64,000 nt of DNA, from assembly GCA_017311185.1 (NCBI GenBank), contig JAESUZ010002694.1, positions 1,240,001 to 1,304,000 on the forward strand, written 5' to 3'. The notes under the pieces were generated by a model. It was not told the DNA's origin. It saw only the letters and a list, made by a program, of their open reading frames with translations, and did no database searches. Positions 1 through 11,290 of the stretch are shown here, piece by piece. Each line of letters opens with the position of its first letter. The first letter of the stretch is position 1. The translations under genes and the position numbers were made by a program. The stretch is from Proteles cristata cristata. Its lineage: Eukaryota > Chordata > Mammalia > Carnivora > Hyaenidae.

Positions 1-559
1 TTTCATAGCTTAGTAATTTTCCCCAACATTGTTCAACTTGTTTTTCACTAGTAAAATCGTGTCGCCTTGAAAGTCTGGAAGAATTACTTCCCGGGGTTTT
101 GAGAATAAGTTCAAATACTTACTGAGAATAAGTTCACGAAGCAAAGGCCATTTTCTGCCCTTTAAAATGACCCCTGACCTCACTGTGTTTACTCTGACCT
201 CATTATGTTTACTCAAAGAGAACAAATGCTTTCAAGATCCTTCTAAACCACCTCCAAGAGGTAGTTACTTCTAAACTATGAGACATTTCCCCAAACTCCC
301 TCTGTGGCGTGGGCAGCTGCGAGGGACTGCAGCCAGCGCCCGGGACAAGATTTTTCAATCGGCTGCTACGTTTACGGAGGGACTGCAATTCCACCAGCAG
401 CATAGATTCAGAAACCACCCAACTAGATGGGATTCCCAAACTCTCCATCTCTTTCTGAGGCAAATCTGACATGGATCTGGTCGCAGCACAGGATAAGATG
501 GGGTGTGGGGAGGTCAGGAAAAGAAAAATGTGGGGCTTACGTGTAACGATTGCTGGGCG
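1..559. other. FEZF1 downstream flank, AT-mixed
   Basis: No gene is seen here. The stretch is 3' of FEZF1, which is transcribed on the minus strand from higher coordinates. Its open frames carry no recognisable domain and change character on entering the CpG island that follows. It contains two short direct repeats: GAGAATAAGTTCA at 101 and 124, and a 20-bp tandem pair at 174-213. Confidence 0.6.
174..213. repeat. 20-bp tandem pair with FOX-like and nuclear-receptor half sites
   Basis: Two adjacent 20-bp units (174-193 and 194-213) differ at two positions. Each contains TGACCT, a nuclear-receptor half site, followed by TGTTTAC, a forkhead-type core. The spacing is the same in both copies. 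The regulatory reading is inference from motif resemblance only. Confidence 0.6.
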
Positions 560-1330
560 GGGACTTAAAAACCACTGAGCGAGGGCGGTGGGATGGCGAA
601 GGGCGTGCGACTTTGGGTCAGAGCGGAGGGGAGGCTGGTCCCCCCGCCCCCCGTCTGCACGTGGAACCAGTAATTCCCTGTTCTCCGAACTCTCAGGTGC
701 CCCTCCGCGCCACGCGTCTTGGGCTCCCCCAACCCGAAAGGGGCCCCGATTGGACTTAAAGTGGATGCCCAGCGGGGACCGCTCACCCACGCGTCCGCGG
801 TGCGCTCCGGGGCTGTCGTCTCCCTGCCCTTTGGGCCGCAGAGGAGCCCCTCGGGTCGGGAGCTCACGGCGCCCGCTTCAATCCTTCCCCGCCTTGAAAT
901 GCAGATTCTGGTTGCCAAGGAAATCGCCCCCTGGCCCCTGCCGTGCCCCCGGCCCAGGTTCCTCCTGAGTCCCGCCTCTGGCTGAAGGCGCCGCATTTCC
1001 TTGAGCGCCACAAAGACTTGCCAAAGTGAGGCGGAACAGCACATTTTAAACGGGTTCCCCGCGCCTGTCTCTCGCAACCATCGGGGCGCTCCAAGAGCTC
1101 GTGAGGCAGCGCTGCCCCAGGCGCGGAAAGGAAATCTGGGGTTCTCCCGAGCCTGCGCCCGCGGTGTGGATTTTTCGCCACGGCCAGGACCGCCGGGAGC
1201 GCCAGGCCGAGGGGAGGGGGCGGGACGCACCCAGCGGGCGGGCAGGGGTGCCGGGACCGCGGTGGCGAGGCGGGGACCCCTGCAGCCCGCTGTCCCCAGC
1301 ATCTCTCCCCGGATGTGGTCCCGCTGCGGT
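560..1330. promoter_or_regulatory. CpG island downstream of FEZF1
   Basis: GC-rich sequence with dense CpG dinucleotides. Overlapping open frames occur on both strands, as expected when stop codons are rare in GC-rich DNA. None of the translations shows a domain I recognise, so I do not call a gene. CpG islands around developmental transcription factor genes are often Polycomb-associated; that role is inferred here. Confidence 0.6.
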
Positions 1331-2055
1331 GGGATGGCCGCGCTGCGCTGTGAGTTTGTCTGGCAGCTTCTACTGAGCAGCTAATAGTATAACAACCCGG
1401 CTTTGATAAATCTGAACTAATTACCCCTCTTAATTAAAGTCTTTAGCAGTTGTTTCACTGTGTTGGCAAGAAAACAGGAGAGACTTGCAGTTAGAAAACA
1501 CCAGAGCCCGAGCTCACAGTGGAGCTGCTGATTAACACTTGAAGCATTTCAAGGACCTGGCACCCGCCACAGTTTGGTTTTCATCCATGTTTCCTCCTTG
1601 ATTGGAAGTATATTCGTCTATAAACATATACACACACACATAAAAACACGGAGGATCTTTTTGCCAACTGTGTACAAGTCCGTATGTGCATTCAAGATGC
1701 AAACAATAGATCTCTTTCTGTATGGTATTGTCCTAATGCACGTTTGGAATGTACATTACACACATCTCCTAGATACCTTGTTACCATTTAACTGAGCACT
1801 TCAAATGTATCAGATGGCCCAGGACAAAGATGTTTCTATTAGAAAACTCCACATCCCCTGCCTCTGAACTTTGTCAAATTTCATTACTTTACCGAAGTTG
1901 TAACTGTTTAAAGAGACTATTATTTTGTTCTTGGTGAAATTTGCAAAACAAACATTAGGTGCTACTAACCCAAGGTGGAACTTTTAAAGAATGTGGAAGA
2001 GTGAGGGGGGTCAGAATAGTGATCTCTAGCTGAATAATATGAACAGAGCCCTTAT
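1331..2055. other. AT-rich flank with homeodomain-type TAATTA motifs
   Basis: No gene is seen. Around 1415-1440 there is a pair of TAATTA-type homeodomain cores (CTAATTACCCC and CTTAATTAAAG) next to a CpG island, which resembles a conserved developmental element. The rest is AT-rich without recognised repeats. Confidence 0.4.
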
Positions 2056-2086
2056 GTTTGTTGATTAAATAAGCATGTTCCAAGTA

Positions 2087-2092
2087 TTTATT
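2087..2092 (-). terminator. FEZF1: candidate FEZF1 poly(A) signal AATAAA
   Basis: TTTATT on the plus strand reads AATAAA on the minus strand, about 650 nt beyond the stop codon. I saw no other canonical AATAAA or ATTAAA on the minus strand between this site and the stop. Cleavage would fall near 2065-2075. Transcript data are needed to confirm it. Confidence 0.35.
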
Positions 2093-2737
2093 TCCAACAG
2101 TCAATGAATCAATTTTCACGTGCAAGATTCAAAATCAAAATTCAAATTCATCCATAATAAGCCACCTTTCTCGTGTGTGTGTGTGTGTGTGTGTGTGCAC
2201 GCGCGCCCACGATTGTGGAATGTGCCTTTACAGGCACACACATCTTTGCGTGTGTATGTAACATACACACTGTGTCTTGTTACCTCAGGGAAAGAGGAAA
2301 TGATAATAAACCATCGGCAGGCATCTTGAGACCGCAGAATAACACAATGGAAATATATACAATAATAAAATTAAAATGGTGCAGCATTCCCGGGTAGGAT
2401 AATACAGATCTCAATAAATACAGCAGAATTTCGTTTAAAAAAAAAAAAGAAGAAGAAACAAAACACCATCTCTCCACCCGAGATGAAGTCTTTCCAAATT
2501 AAAAAAAAATCAGAAAACAAGACCCCCAATTTTCTCATAATCGTTAGTGCGTATATAGGATATAATACACAGAACCATTCAGCAGGTGCATGCAAGAGGC
2601 GAAAGGCGGGGGGAAATGCAGAGGCTTTTGATAGGCGCTAACATGTGGGGCCCAACACGCCCTGGGGTCTGCAGACATTTCCCCGATGCCTCGGTAGTGG
2701 GGACCCGAATGGGGCTGGGAAGGGACTTTGGCCTTGA
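2093..2737 (-). other. FEZF1: FEZF1 3' UTR (inferred extent)
   Basis: This is the stretch between the FEZF1 stop codon and the candidate poly(A) signal. It is AT-rich and includes a (GT)n run at about 2173-2198 and an A-rich tract at 2437-2448. The reverse-strand open frames here are short and lack domains. Confidence 0.4.
2173..2198. repeat. (GT)n microsatellite
   Basis: About 13 GT units are followed by a short CACGCGCGC stretch. It lies within the inferred FEZF1 3' UTR. Confidence 0.9.
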
Positions 2738-3099
2738 TCACTGGTGGGCCGGGTGGAGCCCGGGCTGCAGGGGACCAGGGGGCGGCGGCAGCGGCGGCGG
2801 CAGAGGCGGCAGGGTGGCGGGCGGCATCTGCTGCAGAGGGGGCGACGGGGCCGTGCCGGGCTCTCCAGCCGAAGTGCGAGCCAGCCCCAGGCTGCTGTCG
2901 TGTAGCTTGCGGACGTGCTTCTTGAGGTCAAAGTTCCTGCAGAAGCCTTTGCCGCACGTGGGGCACGTGAAGGGCTTCTTGTCGTTGTGAGTGTGCATGT
3001 GGAAGGTGAGGTTGTAAACCTGGTGGAAAGCCTTGTTGCAGATATTGCACTTGAACTGCTTCTCCCCGCTGTGGGTCAACTTGTGGTTTTTGTAATTCC
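2738..3099 (-). CDS. FEZF1: FEZF1 coding exon 4: end of zinc finger 4, fingers 5-6, proline-rich tail and stop
   Basis: The exon begins after a CTCTTCCAG acceptor and carries residues from the split codon of Gly358 to the stop at 2740-2738. It supplies the histidines of finger 4 (H363, H367), finger 5 (C375, C378, H391, H395) and finger 6 (C403, C406, H419, H424). The tail after finger 6 is rich in proline (a run of [12 protein letters not shown] type) and ends GLHPAHQ. Fez-family DNA binding uses these fingers. The tail is the least conserved part of the protein compared with human FEZF1 as I remember it. An open frame continues upstream past the acceptor but that part is intron. Confidence 0.95.
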
Positions 3100-4289
<1,190 letters not shown>

Positions 4290-5093
4290 CTTTCCACACA
4301 CTTCGCAAGTGAAAACTTTGGGCTTGGTGTTAGGAGAGCCTCGGCTGAAGTCAGAGGTTTTGAACGCGATTTTTTCCGACAGAAGCTGAGCGCTTTCTTT
4401 CATATAGTGCTGCAGCTGAGCCTGGGACAAGTCTTTGAAAGCTACCCCCGAGGGGTACTTCTCCACCGCCGGGACCACCAGTTTATTTCTTTCAGCTAAA
4501 TACGTTTTGGGCTGAGGGTGCAGAGGGGAACTGAGGAAGTAGGAGGCCACCGGGTGGATGTTGACGCCGGCTGCCGGGTGGCACGGGCCGTCACCCCGAT
4601 TCAGGTAGCACAGGGCTCCCATGGCGTGGAAGGAAGAGTGGTTGACCACACGCGGCCTTACCAGCTTGTACTGCTGCAGCGGCAGCGCGTCGCGGGCCAA
4701 GTCGCCCTTGAGGCTCAGCGCGCAGTTGAGCAGGTCGCTGCAGCTGAACGCGGGCGCCGCCGCGGGCGCCGCCGCGGGCGCCGCCGGAGCCTCCAGACTC
4801 GCCTTGCGCGGCTCCGAGCCCGTCACTCCTGCCTTGGAGCTCGTGTCGTACGCCACAGGCACGAAGGGGATCATGCAGGGGATCGACGAGTTAAGATGCA
4901 AAGGGTGCTTGGGGTCCCCCTTGGGCACGGCTCCCTGAAGGAAGTGGGGGACGGACAGGGCCTTGGGCTCCGGGGAGCGCGCCATGATTCGCTCGATGGA
5001 GAAAGCCAAGGGCTTGGAGGTGCTCATCATGTTGCCACGCGCCGGGGCAGTAGCTAACATTTTGGCAGTCGCGTTGTGGCAGCTACTGTCCAT
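4290..5093 (-). CDS. FEZF1: FEZF1 coding exon 1: start, eh1 motif, alanine-rich tract, first half of zinc finger 1
   Basis: This exon encodes residues 1-268. The start at 5093-5091 is chosen because MDSSCHNAT is the family N-terminus; the frame stays open upstream into the 5' UTR, but those residues (acidic and Glu-rich) do not resemble FEZF1. The eh1 motif at about 29-37 (LAFSIERIM) is the Groucho/TLE co-repressor docking site in Fez proteins. An Ala/Pro tract at about 101-116 is encoded by three perfect 12-bp units. The exon ends inside finger 1 after C263 and C266 (TCEVCGK). It has high CpG density. The donor is GC instead of GT. Confidence 0.96.
4750..4785. repeat. FEZF1: 12-bp repeat x3 encoding the FEZF1 alanine-rich tract
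   Basis: Three perfect copies of a 12-bp unit (plus-strand GCGGGCGCCGCC) encode a repeating Pro-Ala-Ala-Ala pattern on the minus strand, in frame. The remembered human sequence has a less regular stretch (AAPAAVPSAPAF), so copy number or sequence may differ between species. Confidence 0.85.
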
Positions 5094-5339
5094 GTCTGAG
5101 TCGCCAGCGTCCGTCAGCCGGGGCCGGGCTGCGCCGTCGTTGCCTTGTTCCCTGCTTGTCACAGACCTGTGGAGAGGAGGACGGGCACCATCACCACCAG
5201 CAGCCTCCTCCTCCTCCTCCCCAGCATCACCGGCCGAACCTGCCTGCCCAGCCCAACGGACTCCTGCCAGCCCATCGCAGAGTTCTTGGCGCACCAATGA
5301 CTCGAGGACAATCACTACTTATTTCTATCAATAGAAAGT

Positions 5340-5530
5340 GTTGTGTCAATAACGCAGCCAAGATCTCGCCAATCGTTAACTTCCAAGAGGAGAAGGTAAA
5401 CTAGATAATTGCTCAATTCGCTTCCAACAGTCAACAGGAAAACTTTTTTTTTTTTTCTCTGCAGTCAGTGACTACTTTTCATTGGCGAGTGAAGTTCCCC
5501 CGCCCCAAAGAGGCGGGGGCGCTCTTCGCC
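5340..5530 (-). promoter_or_regulatory. FEZF1: candidate FEZF1 core promoter: inverted GC boxes and CCAAT box
   Basis: Reading on the minus strand, a pair of facing GC boxes (CCCCCGCC at 5497-5504 and GGCGGGGG at 5512-5519) precedes a CCAAT box (ATTGG on plus, 5481-5485). Further CCAAT pentamers lie on the plus strand at 5369-5373 and near 5293. No strong minus-strand TATA box is seen. A start near 5350-5450 would give a 5' UTR of roughly 300 nt. Because the GC boxes face each other, a divergent promoter is possible; in human the antisense lncRNA FEZF1-AS1 runs away from this side. Confidence 0.4.
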
Positions 5531-5960
5531 GCGCCGCACGCCCTCCCCTCGGCTCTCAGTCCTTCCGGCGCACGCCTCGCCACCCTCCCCCGCCCCTTGG
5601 CTTTTGCCTCCGTCTTTTTAATTCTCAATCTGCTTAACCAGGCTTTAAAGGCCAAGCAAATCTGAGATCAATTTTCTCGTTTAGCTCTAAGTGACATCAT
5701 CTAAAATCATTGTGCAAGGGCTAAATAAGGAAACGGAGTCTAATTCAGGGGCAAACGCCCGGCTATATTTATGAAACGCCAGGCTCCAGAAAGCCACGGC
5801 CAGGAAGCCGACCGCAGCGAAATCCGAGCTTTCTCTGCACGGTTCCGCCGGGCCGACACTGGGCCCGGGTCAAAGCCGCGCCGCCGCCTCCGCGGCCCTC
5901 TTTCCGGGGCTCCCCTGGGGCCCGGGGCTGAGGACTCCTGGCATCCCGGAGTCTCTGCGG

Positions 5961-6359
5961 CCCGAGCCGAGTCCGGACCACTTGGAAGACGCCAGCAGGT
6001 AACTGGCCTCACAAAACGTCCCTGAGAATTAAAGGCCTTGGGAGGCTTGTTATGTGTTTGTGGTCTTGTAAACCCGGTGCCGTGACAGAAGTTTGGGAAA
6101 GACGCAGTCCATCCACAAAGTTGAGAAGGAGTTGCAAGGAACAGGCGGGTGTCACACGAAAAGAAACCTCGGCTACGGCCCGACCCCACCCCCCACATAC
6201 ACAAATACACACGCGCGCGCTTTTATACGTTTGCATTGAGAGCCCAGAAAAAAATATATATATATTTCTGTAAGTACCTGCTCTCAGAGCTCTCTCGGAG
6301 CATTTTAAATACTGAAAGTTGAACAGAAGGGAAACAACCTATTGATTCCACCCCCAGCC
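5961..6359. other. intergenic spacer between CpG islands
   Basis: No gene is seen. It has intermediate base composition, a short (CA)/(CG) run near 6195-6215 and a TATATATA run near 6255-6264. Short open frames on both strands have no recognisable domain. Confidence 0.5.
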
Positions 6360-6830
6360 CTCCACGTCCCTACTCGTCCACGCAGCGCGGGGGGCAGCCG
6401 GGGGGTGTGTGCGCACGGCGCGGCGGCGAGCACCGGGCCCTGCGGGCGCGCGAGCGCGCGGAGACCCAGCCCCAGCTCCGCCGCACTGCGCCGGCACCCC
6501 GGGCCTGGCGCCGGGGTCAAAACTCCGCGAGGCGCGGTAGAGCGTGAGGAGTGCTCCCGGAAGACTCCGGCGGCGGCTCCTCCGGGCCCCGCGGGTTCCC
6601 GCCGCCTGGGCGGGCGCGGTCCGGAGCGCGCCGAGATCCGCCGCGCTCACGCTGCCGGTGGCGCCCCTTCGCAAGCGGGCGATCCCGCCGCGCTTAGCCC
6701 TGGGACTAGCGGCTGCGCGGCGAGGGGTCGGCGGCCGCGAGCCCGCGCCACGGGGTGGAGGAAGAGCGCAAACGTGCCGGTTCAGAACCCCGCGGCCTGC
6801 ACGCCCCTGGGAGTGGCCGCCCGCCGCAGC
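6360..6830. promoter_or_regulatory. CpG island upstream of FEZF1
   Basis: Very GC-rich and CpG-dense. Open frames of 120-186 codons overlap on both strands, which identifies them as composition artefacts. It could be a promoter or first exon of a divergent non-coding transcript (the FEZF1-AS1 position in human), but nothing in the sequence proves transcription. Confidence 0.55.
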
Positions 6831-8432
6831 CCAGGGTGCCATCTATCTGGTGAGTTACCCTCCGTGCATGCGTGTAGAACGGGTGGTGACGGGTGGGTGT
6901 AGGTGACTTCTTGCAAGAGGCCTGGAAAGGGTCGGCAGTGGGAGCCTGGATGCAAGGAGACGGTAAAACCTGGGATTGTTGAGCCTCTGATCAATGTCAC
7001 TCCCACATGCGAAGCTGGACCCCAAACGGAGGAAATTTGCCTCAGAATAAGCCCTCCTCCCTGCCACAGCGCTCAGCACAGGCCACTCGCTCCGGCTTTT
7101 CGGGAGGGTCTGGCCCGCCCCGGCCCGGCGAGCCGAGAGAGGGGTGGAAACTGCGGAGAGCCAGGGCTGGGCACGCGCGCCCTGTGTCCAGCGGCGCAGC
7201 GGAGCAGCTGGATGGGTGGTGGGGACACGCGATTGCTAAGGATGTGGGGGAGGAGGCGTGAGTCCTATTGGAAGTTGGAGGCGGCCAAAGGGCTGAGTGG
7301 GGAGAAAGGTCTGGCCGCGACCGGCCTTAACGACTAGGCCTGGGAAATGCCTCGATTCGGGTCTCGGGGTGGCTTCGGGCTGGGAGGCTGCAGCGGTACC
7401 CAAGTGCAAGGTGAGGCGAGCATAGGGCACTAGAGCCGAGTCCAGAGAGAGGCGCCACACCACTTCGGAGCGGATTTGGGCCCGGGCTCAGTCACCCAGC
7501 CACTCAGGGTGCGCCCGAGCTGGAAATTTCCTTTCCCTTTGCCGTTGGGGCCTCAGAAGCCGTCTCCCCTTCCCTGCTCAGACAAAGGGCGCGGGGACGG
7601 CTTCGCAGGGGGAAAGGCGGGGTCGTGGTGGGGGCGGTGGCGTCCCACGACAGATGGGTCGCGGTTAAGACTTTAATTGCTGCCTTTGGGGGCAGGTCAG
7701 ATTTCCTTTCCTACCTGCCACTTCCCAACACCGAAAAGTCCCCCCTCACGCCGCACTCCTCTAACTTAGGGCCAGGTTTGCAGGCAAAAGCGAAGAAGCA
7801 CGCTGCAGCCCGGCTCGGGAAAGCTTCGGGGCGCCCAGCGGACCCGTACACCTCACCCGCTTCCGGAGCGTTACCTGCCTGCGGGACTGGATGCCAGTTC
7901 GTCGCGTGTCCCTCCCCACCCCCCTCTCCCCCTCCCCCACTCCTCCTCCTTAACTGCAGAAGAGTCCTGTTTTTGACCTCAGTACATTTCTCCTTCGGCG
8001 GACACTGAACTCAAAAAAGGAGACTTATTGGCTAAGGGCTATACGTATTTTATATAATTAATAGTTCAACCGTTTGCTTTTCACTGGTCTTTTTGGGATT
8101 TGCCTTTTTGACAAGTGTTTGAAAGTATGGTGTCATTTGAGTAACGCAAATATCGGAAAGTAGCAATTACGGCCTCCCTTTAAAGCATCAGACCCGAGCT
8201 TGCTAATCCTAAAGACTGAAGAGGTGCTTTTGTAAATCACGGTCTCGATATTCCAACATTTGTTAGAGTATTTTCTATTCAAGACCTAACTGAAAACTGT
8301 TACTTTTAAAAAATATTAAGTAAAGACTGCCTTAAAGAAAATGCAAAATGTATTTATGAAGGCCTCCATCTTATTGTCAAATCTGCCCAGTACTTTGGGG
8401 TTATTTTTACCCAAACACATTTGAAAGATAAC

Positions 8433-8477
<45 letters not shown>

Positions 8478-10499
8478 AAAGCAGAGCATATTTGGCAAAT
8501 ATAGAAGCTTCTAAAACTGTTCAACACTTAAAAATTGTTTACCACAAGAATGCAAGACAACCTTGTTCCTTTTGTTAATGGCAAAATAGAAACTCCTTTA
8601 TAGTTTCTTTGGACTTGCTTTGAGAATCTTATAATCCCCTTTTTGGTCAGAGCCCGTGATATAAGTGTCCCTCCCCTTCCCAATCACAGAAAGCCAATAT
8701 TTAAATCCTCCTGGAAGATGAGTATTAAGTGTGTGGTTTATCCTGCCTGAGATGGACCCAGGGAAGCAGAGTGGTCCTTGATATGAAGAGGCCAGACCTT
8801 CTGAGAAAAGAAGAAAAAGTTCTACTCCTCTAAAATAATTTCAAGTTCTCAAGTTCTCAGTTTTTGCCTAGGGAACCCAATTTTTATCTCAGTGCTTCCT
8901 AAATTGCGTTCTTGATTGTTCAAGAACTTACATGATTTTCACAGGCTTTTTATATACGTTCCTATCACAAGCAAATGCAGTTTTTGGGTAAGACTCTTGC
9001 AACCTGAAATAAAAGGCAATATAACGGAGTCATTGATTATAATCCACCATCTTTCCCCTCTTCTTCCTTAATAAGCCACAAAGTACTGTTGAGTTTTCAA
9101 AAAGGAAAAAAAAATGGATTGGAAAGTATTCTAACTCATCCAACCTTCTGCCAAGTGCATTAATTCGTCTCTGGTCATGTTTTTAGGATTTTCAGGCCTC
9201 TCCAACATCCACGGTCCCTGCCTCTTCATTAAAAATAACAGCCTGCTTTCTCGTTGCTTCTTATTAGCTACTGTGAGCTAAATGGGGGGAGACTAGATTA
9301 TTATTCCAACCACCCTGCCTCCCTAGGCCCTTGGACCCATCCACACATCTTCCTGTTTAATAAATAGCAACCTACCCGCCTTCTAGAGGAGGAAAAACAT
9401 TCCTAAATTCTTCTAGTTTTCCTCAGTCTTTATCTCCGACTTGTCTTTTGTTATTTCCTGTGGTGTGTGATGGAAGTGGGGTGTTGGAGCAGGCCCCAAA
9501 GAGGGGGATCTGCAAGGTTCAAAGGAAGAGTCTCGTTGAGTACCTCAGATTAAGTTAATGAATACACAGTGGGAACTAACTTTCCAGCACATCAACAAAC
9601 ACAAGAGGCACAAGTTCTGATTCAAGGCTACTAGTGCGCTTTTCCTTTGGTAGCAAATAAAGAATTTTTGCTAATTTTGTAGAGCATGTGAAGGGCAGTG
9701 GCACGGGGTTAGATGGAAAGGAGGGGACAGTTATCTCACAGAGCTCTCCTTCTGGGGGAGGGGAGCATGGAAAGTGGTTTGTTGTTTAGACCTTTGGTGT
9801 TTATTTCTTTTTATTGGGGTCTCCGCTCAACCTAATGGAATTATTGCTCTCCGAACAGCATTTACGTATTAAATCAGTTTGTAAAAGTAAAGGAAGAGCC
9901 CCAAAGGTGAGAGCTATTAATGAGCCGGCAAGCATTGCAGACACCCTGCCCCTTCACTAATGCTGGGGTTTTTCTCACCCATTCCCACAGGCCTGTGAGG
10001 TGTGTTCCCTACAGACTCCGACTCAAGGCTGGACTTGGTGGAAAAAGAAGTTCAGAAACCAGCAACTCAGTTTCTCCAACTCATTCGAGAGGCTGCCGTG
10101 GAAGTCGAACTGCAAAAGCCAGACAAGTTTTGCTTGCAATTGACAACGGTGTCCCGGAAGCCTGGAAAGTGAACAATCAGAAGAGGAAGCCCCAAATACG
10201 CTCTCTTGCTCTGCGCTGATAGCCGGTTATGCAGTTGGCCGATTAGTGTTTCTGCAGCAGGTCCCCACATAATGTTTACGAGTCGTTTCTGTGGTCAAAA
10301 TAAAACCTACATTCAACACCGCCCGATTCTTTCCTTGATCTACCCATGGGGTTTAGAGCAGTCTTGATGTTCTTTTCGAACTCTCTTACTTCCCATGAAA
10401 TAAAGGTCTGTAATAGAAATGGAAATAATACAGAGTAGAGGAGGAGCTCTGAGAAATGGAGAAGCAATAGAAGGAAACGAAAATCCGAGAGCCCTTGAT
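6831..10499. other. intergenic interval, mostly non-repetitive
   Basis: No gene is called. CpG content is moderate to about 7900, then the region becomes AT-rich. A (CA)n microsatellite lies at 8435-8475. No SINE, L1 or LTR is recognised between 8000 and 10500, which is unusual next to the SINE-rich CADPS2 introns and fits the low repeat content around developmental transcription factors. Confidence 0.5.
8435..8475. repeat. (CA)n microsatellite
   Basis: About 20 uninterrupted CA units. Confidence 0.95.
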
Positions 10500-11290
10500 C
10501 AGCGTCGTTACCTCCCGGAGCCCGGCCGTCGGTGGCTCCCGGCCGGGGGCGCCCAGCGCCGACCCGCCGCCCTCGGCCGCCTGCGCGTCCATAGCGGCGG
10601 CGACCTCGGCGTCCCCCGGCCTGGCCTCGGCCGGGCGCCGCGTCGCCGCTGCGGGCTCCGGAGCTGCGGGGCCCGGCCTCACTCACGATTCGTGGGCCGG
10701 AACAGAGCCGTTTAACAGGAGCCCGAAGTGAAACCGAAAAGCTGACAAGTCTTCCCGGCTGGGTCTCCAGTTATTGGTTCCTGCTCACGAGTCCCGAACG
10801 GTTAAAAAAAAAAAAAATGACGTTGGTAAGGCCGAGGGCGACCGGGCTCGGTGACACAGCCTTGGGGGTGCTGGGGAGGGGGCTGGAGGGACTGCGAGCC
10901 TGGGCGCTACCCGGGCGGCCCGCGGCCGGCGCCGACCTCCCCCGCCCGCCCCGCGCGCCTCCGACCCCGGCCTCGGGGCCCCGCGCCCCCGGCGCCCCGC
11001 GCCCCTCCTCTGCCGCTGCACCCGCGGGTCCCGCGGCGGCCGCGTCCCTCCCTCCCCACCCCCCAAGGCTGCGAGAAGCGGGCAGTCACCGCAGGCTTTC
11101 GGGCGGGGGTGCCGGATCGCGTTGAAAGCCCGAGTAACAGATGGCGGAGAACTCCCGTTTGAAAAGTTTTTGAACAGCACAGTCGCTACGAGACTTGCTT
11201 TGACGACTCAGGGTGTAACTGAAGGGTCATTTAACCTAGACGTCAAGAGAAGGAACACGGGCCTGACGCCGCGGCGCGCCCGAGGGGGAA
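10500..11290. promoter_or_regulatory. CpG island in the FEZF1-CADPS2 interval
   Basis: Dense CpG across nearly 800 bp, about 5.4 kb upstream of the FEZF1 start codon. A minus-strand frame from 10682 runs through a CGGGAG/GTAACG donor-like site near 10510, so a non-coding first exon is conceivable. No protein domain is visible in any frame. An A13 run sits at 10804-10816. Confidence 0.55.

Larger units (their letters stand above)
4540..5960. promoter_or_regulatory. CpG-dense FEZF1 5' region
   Basis: CpG density is high over exon 1, dips across 5330-5480, and rises again at 5490-5960. This is typical of a CpG-island promoter of a developmental transcription factor. It covers the likely transcription start region. 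Confidence 0.6.

Noticed and set aside
565..1302. 245-codon minus-strand open frame
   Set aside because: It lies in a CpG island where frames on both strands stay open. The translation is Arg/Pro/Gly-rich with no domain, and several frames overlap it.
2586..2990. Alternative plus-strand frame across FEZF1 exon 4
   Set aside because: Shadow of the real zinc-finger exon on the opposite strand; it is Gly-rich because the coding strand is Pro-rich.
5094..5315. Extra 74 codons in frame upstream of the FEZF1 ATG
   Set aside because: The frame is open, but the Glu-rich residues do not resemble the family, whose N-terminus is MDSSCHNAT. I treat it as 5' UTR.
6339..6902. Overlapping 167-186 codon frames on both strands
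   Set aside because: Composition artefact of a CpG island; no family resemblance and mutually exclusive frames.
8316..8498. Cys-Val repeat peptide
   Set aside because: Translation of a (CA)n microsatellite; the same applies to 54362-54614 and part of 29298-29639.
10386..10682. 98-codon minus-strand frame with a donor-like CGGGAG/GTAACG
   Set aside because: It resembles a possible first exon, but there is no matching downstream exon and no known protein. It is mentioned only as a non-coding transcript possibility.
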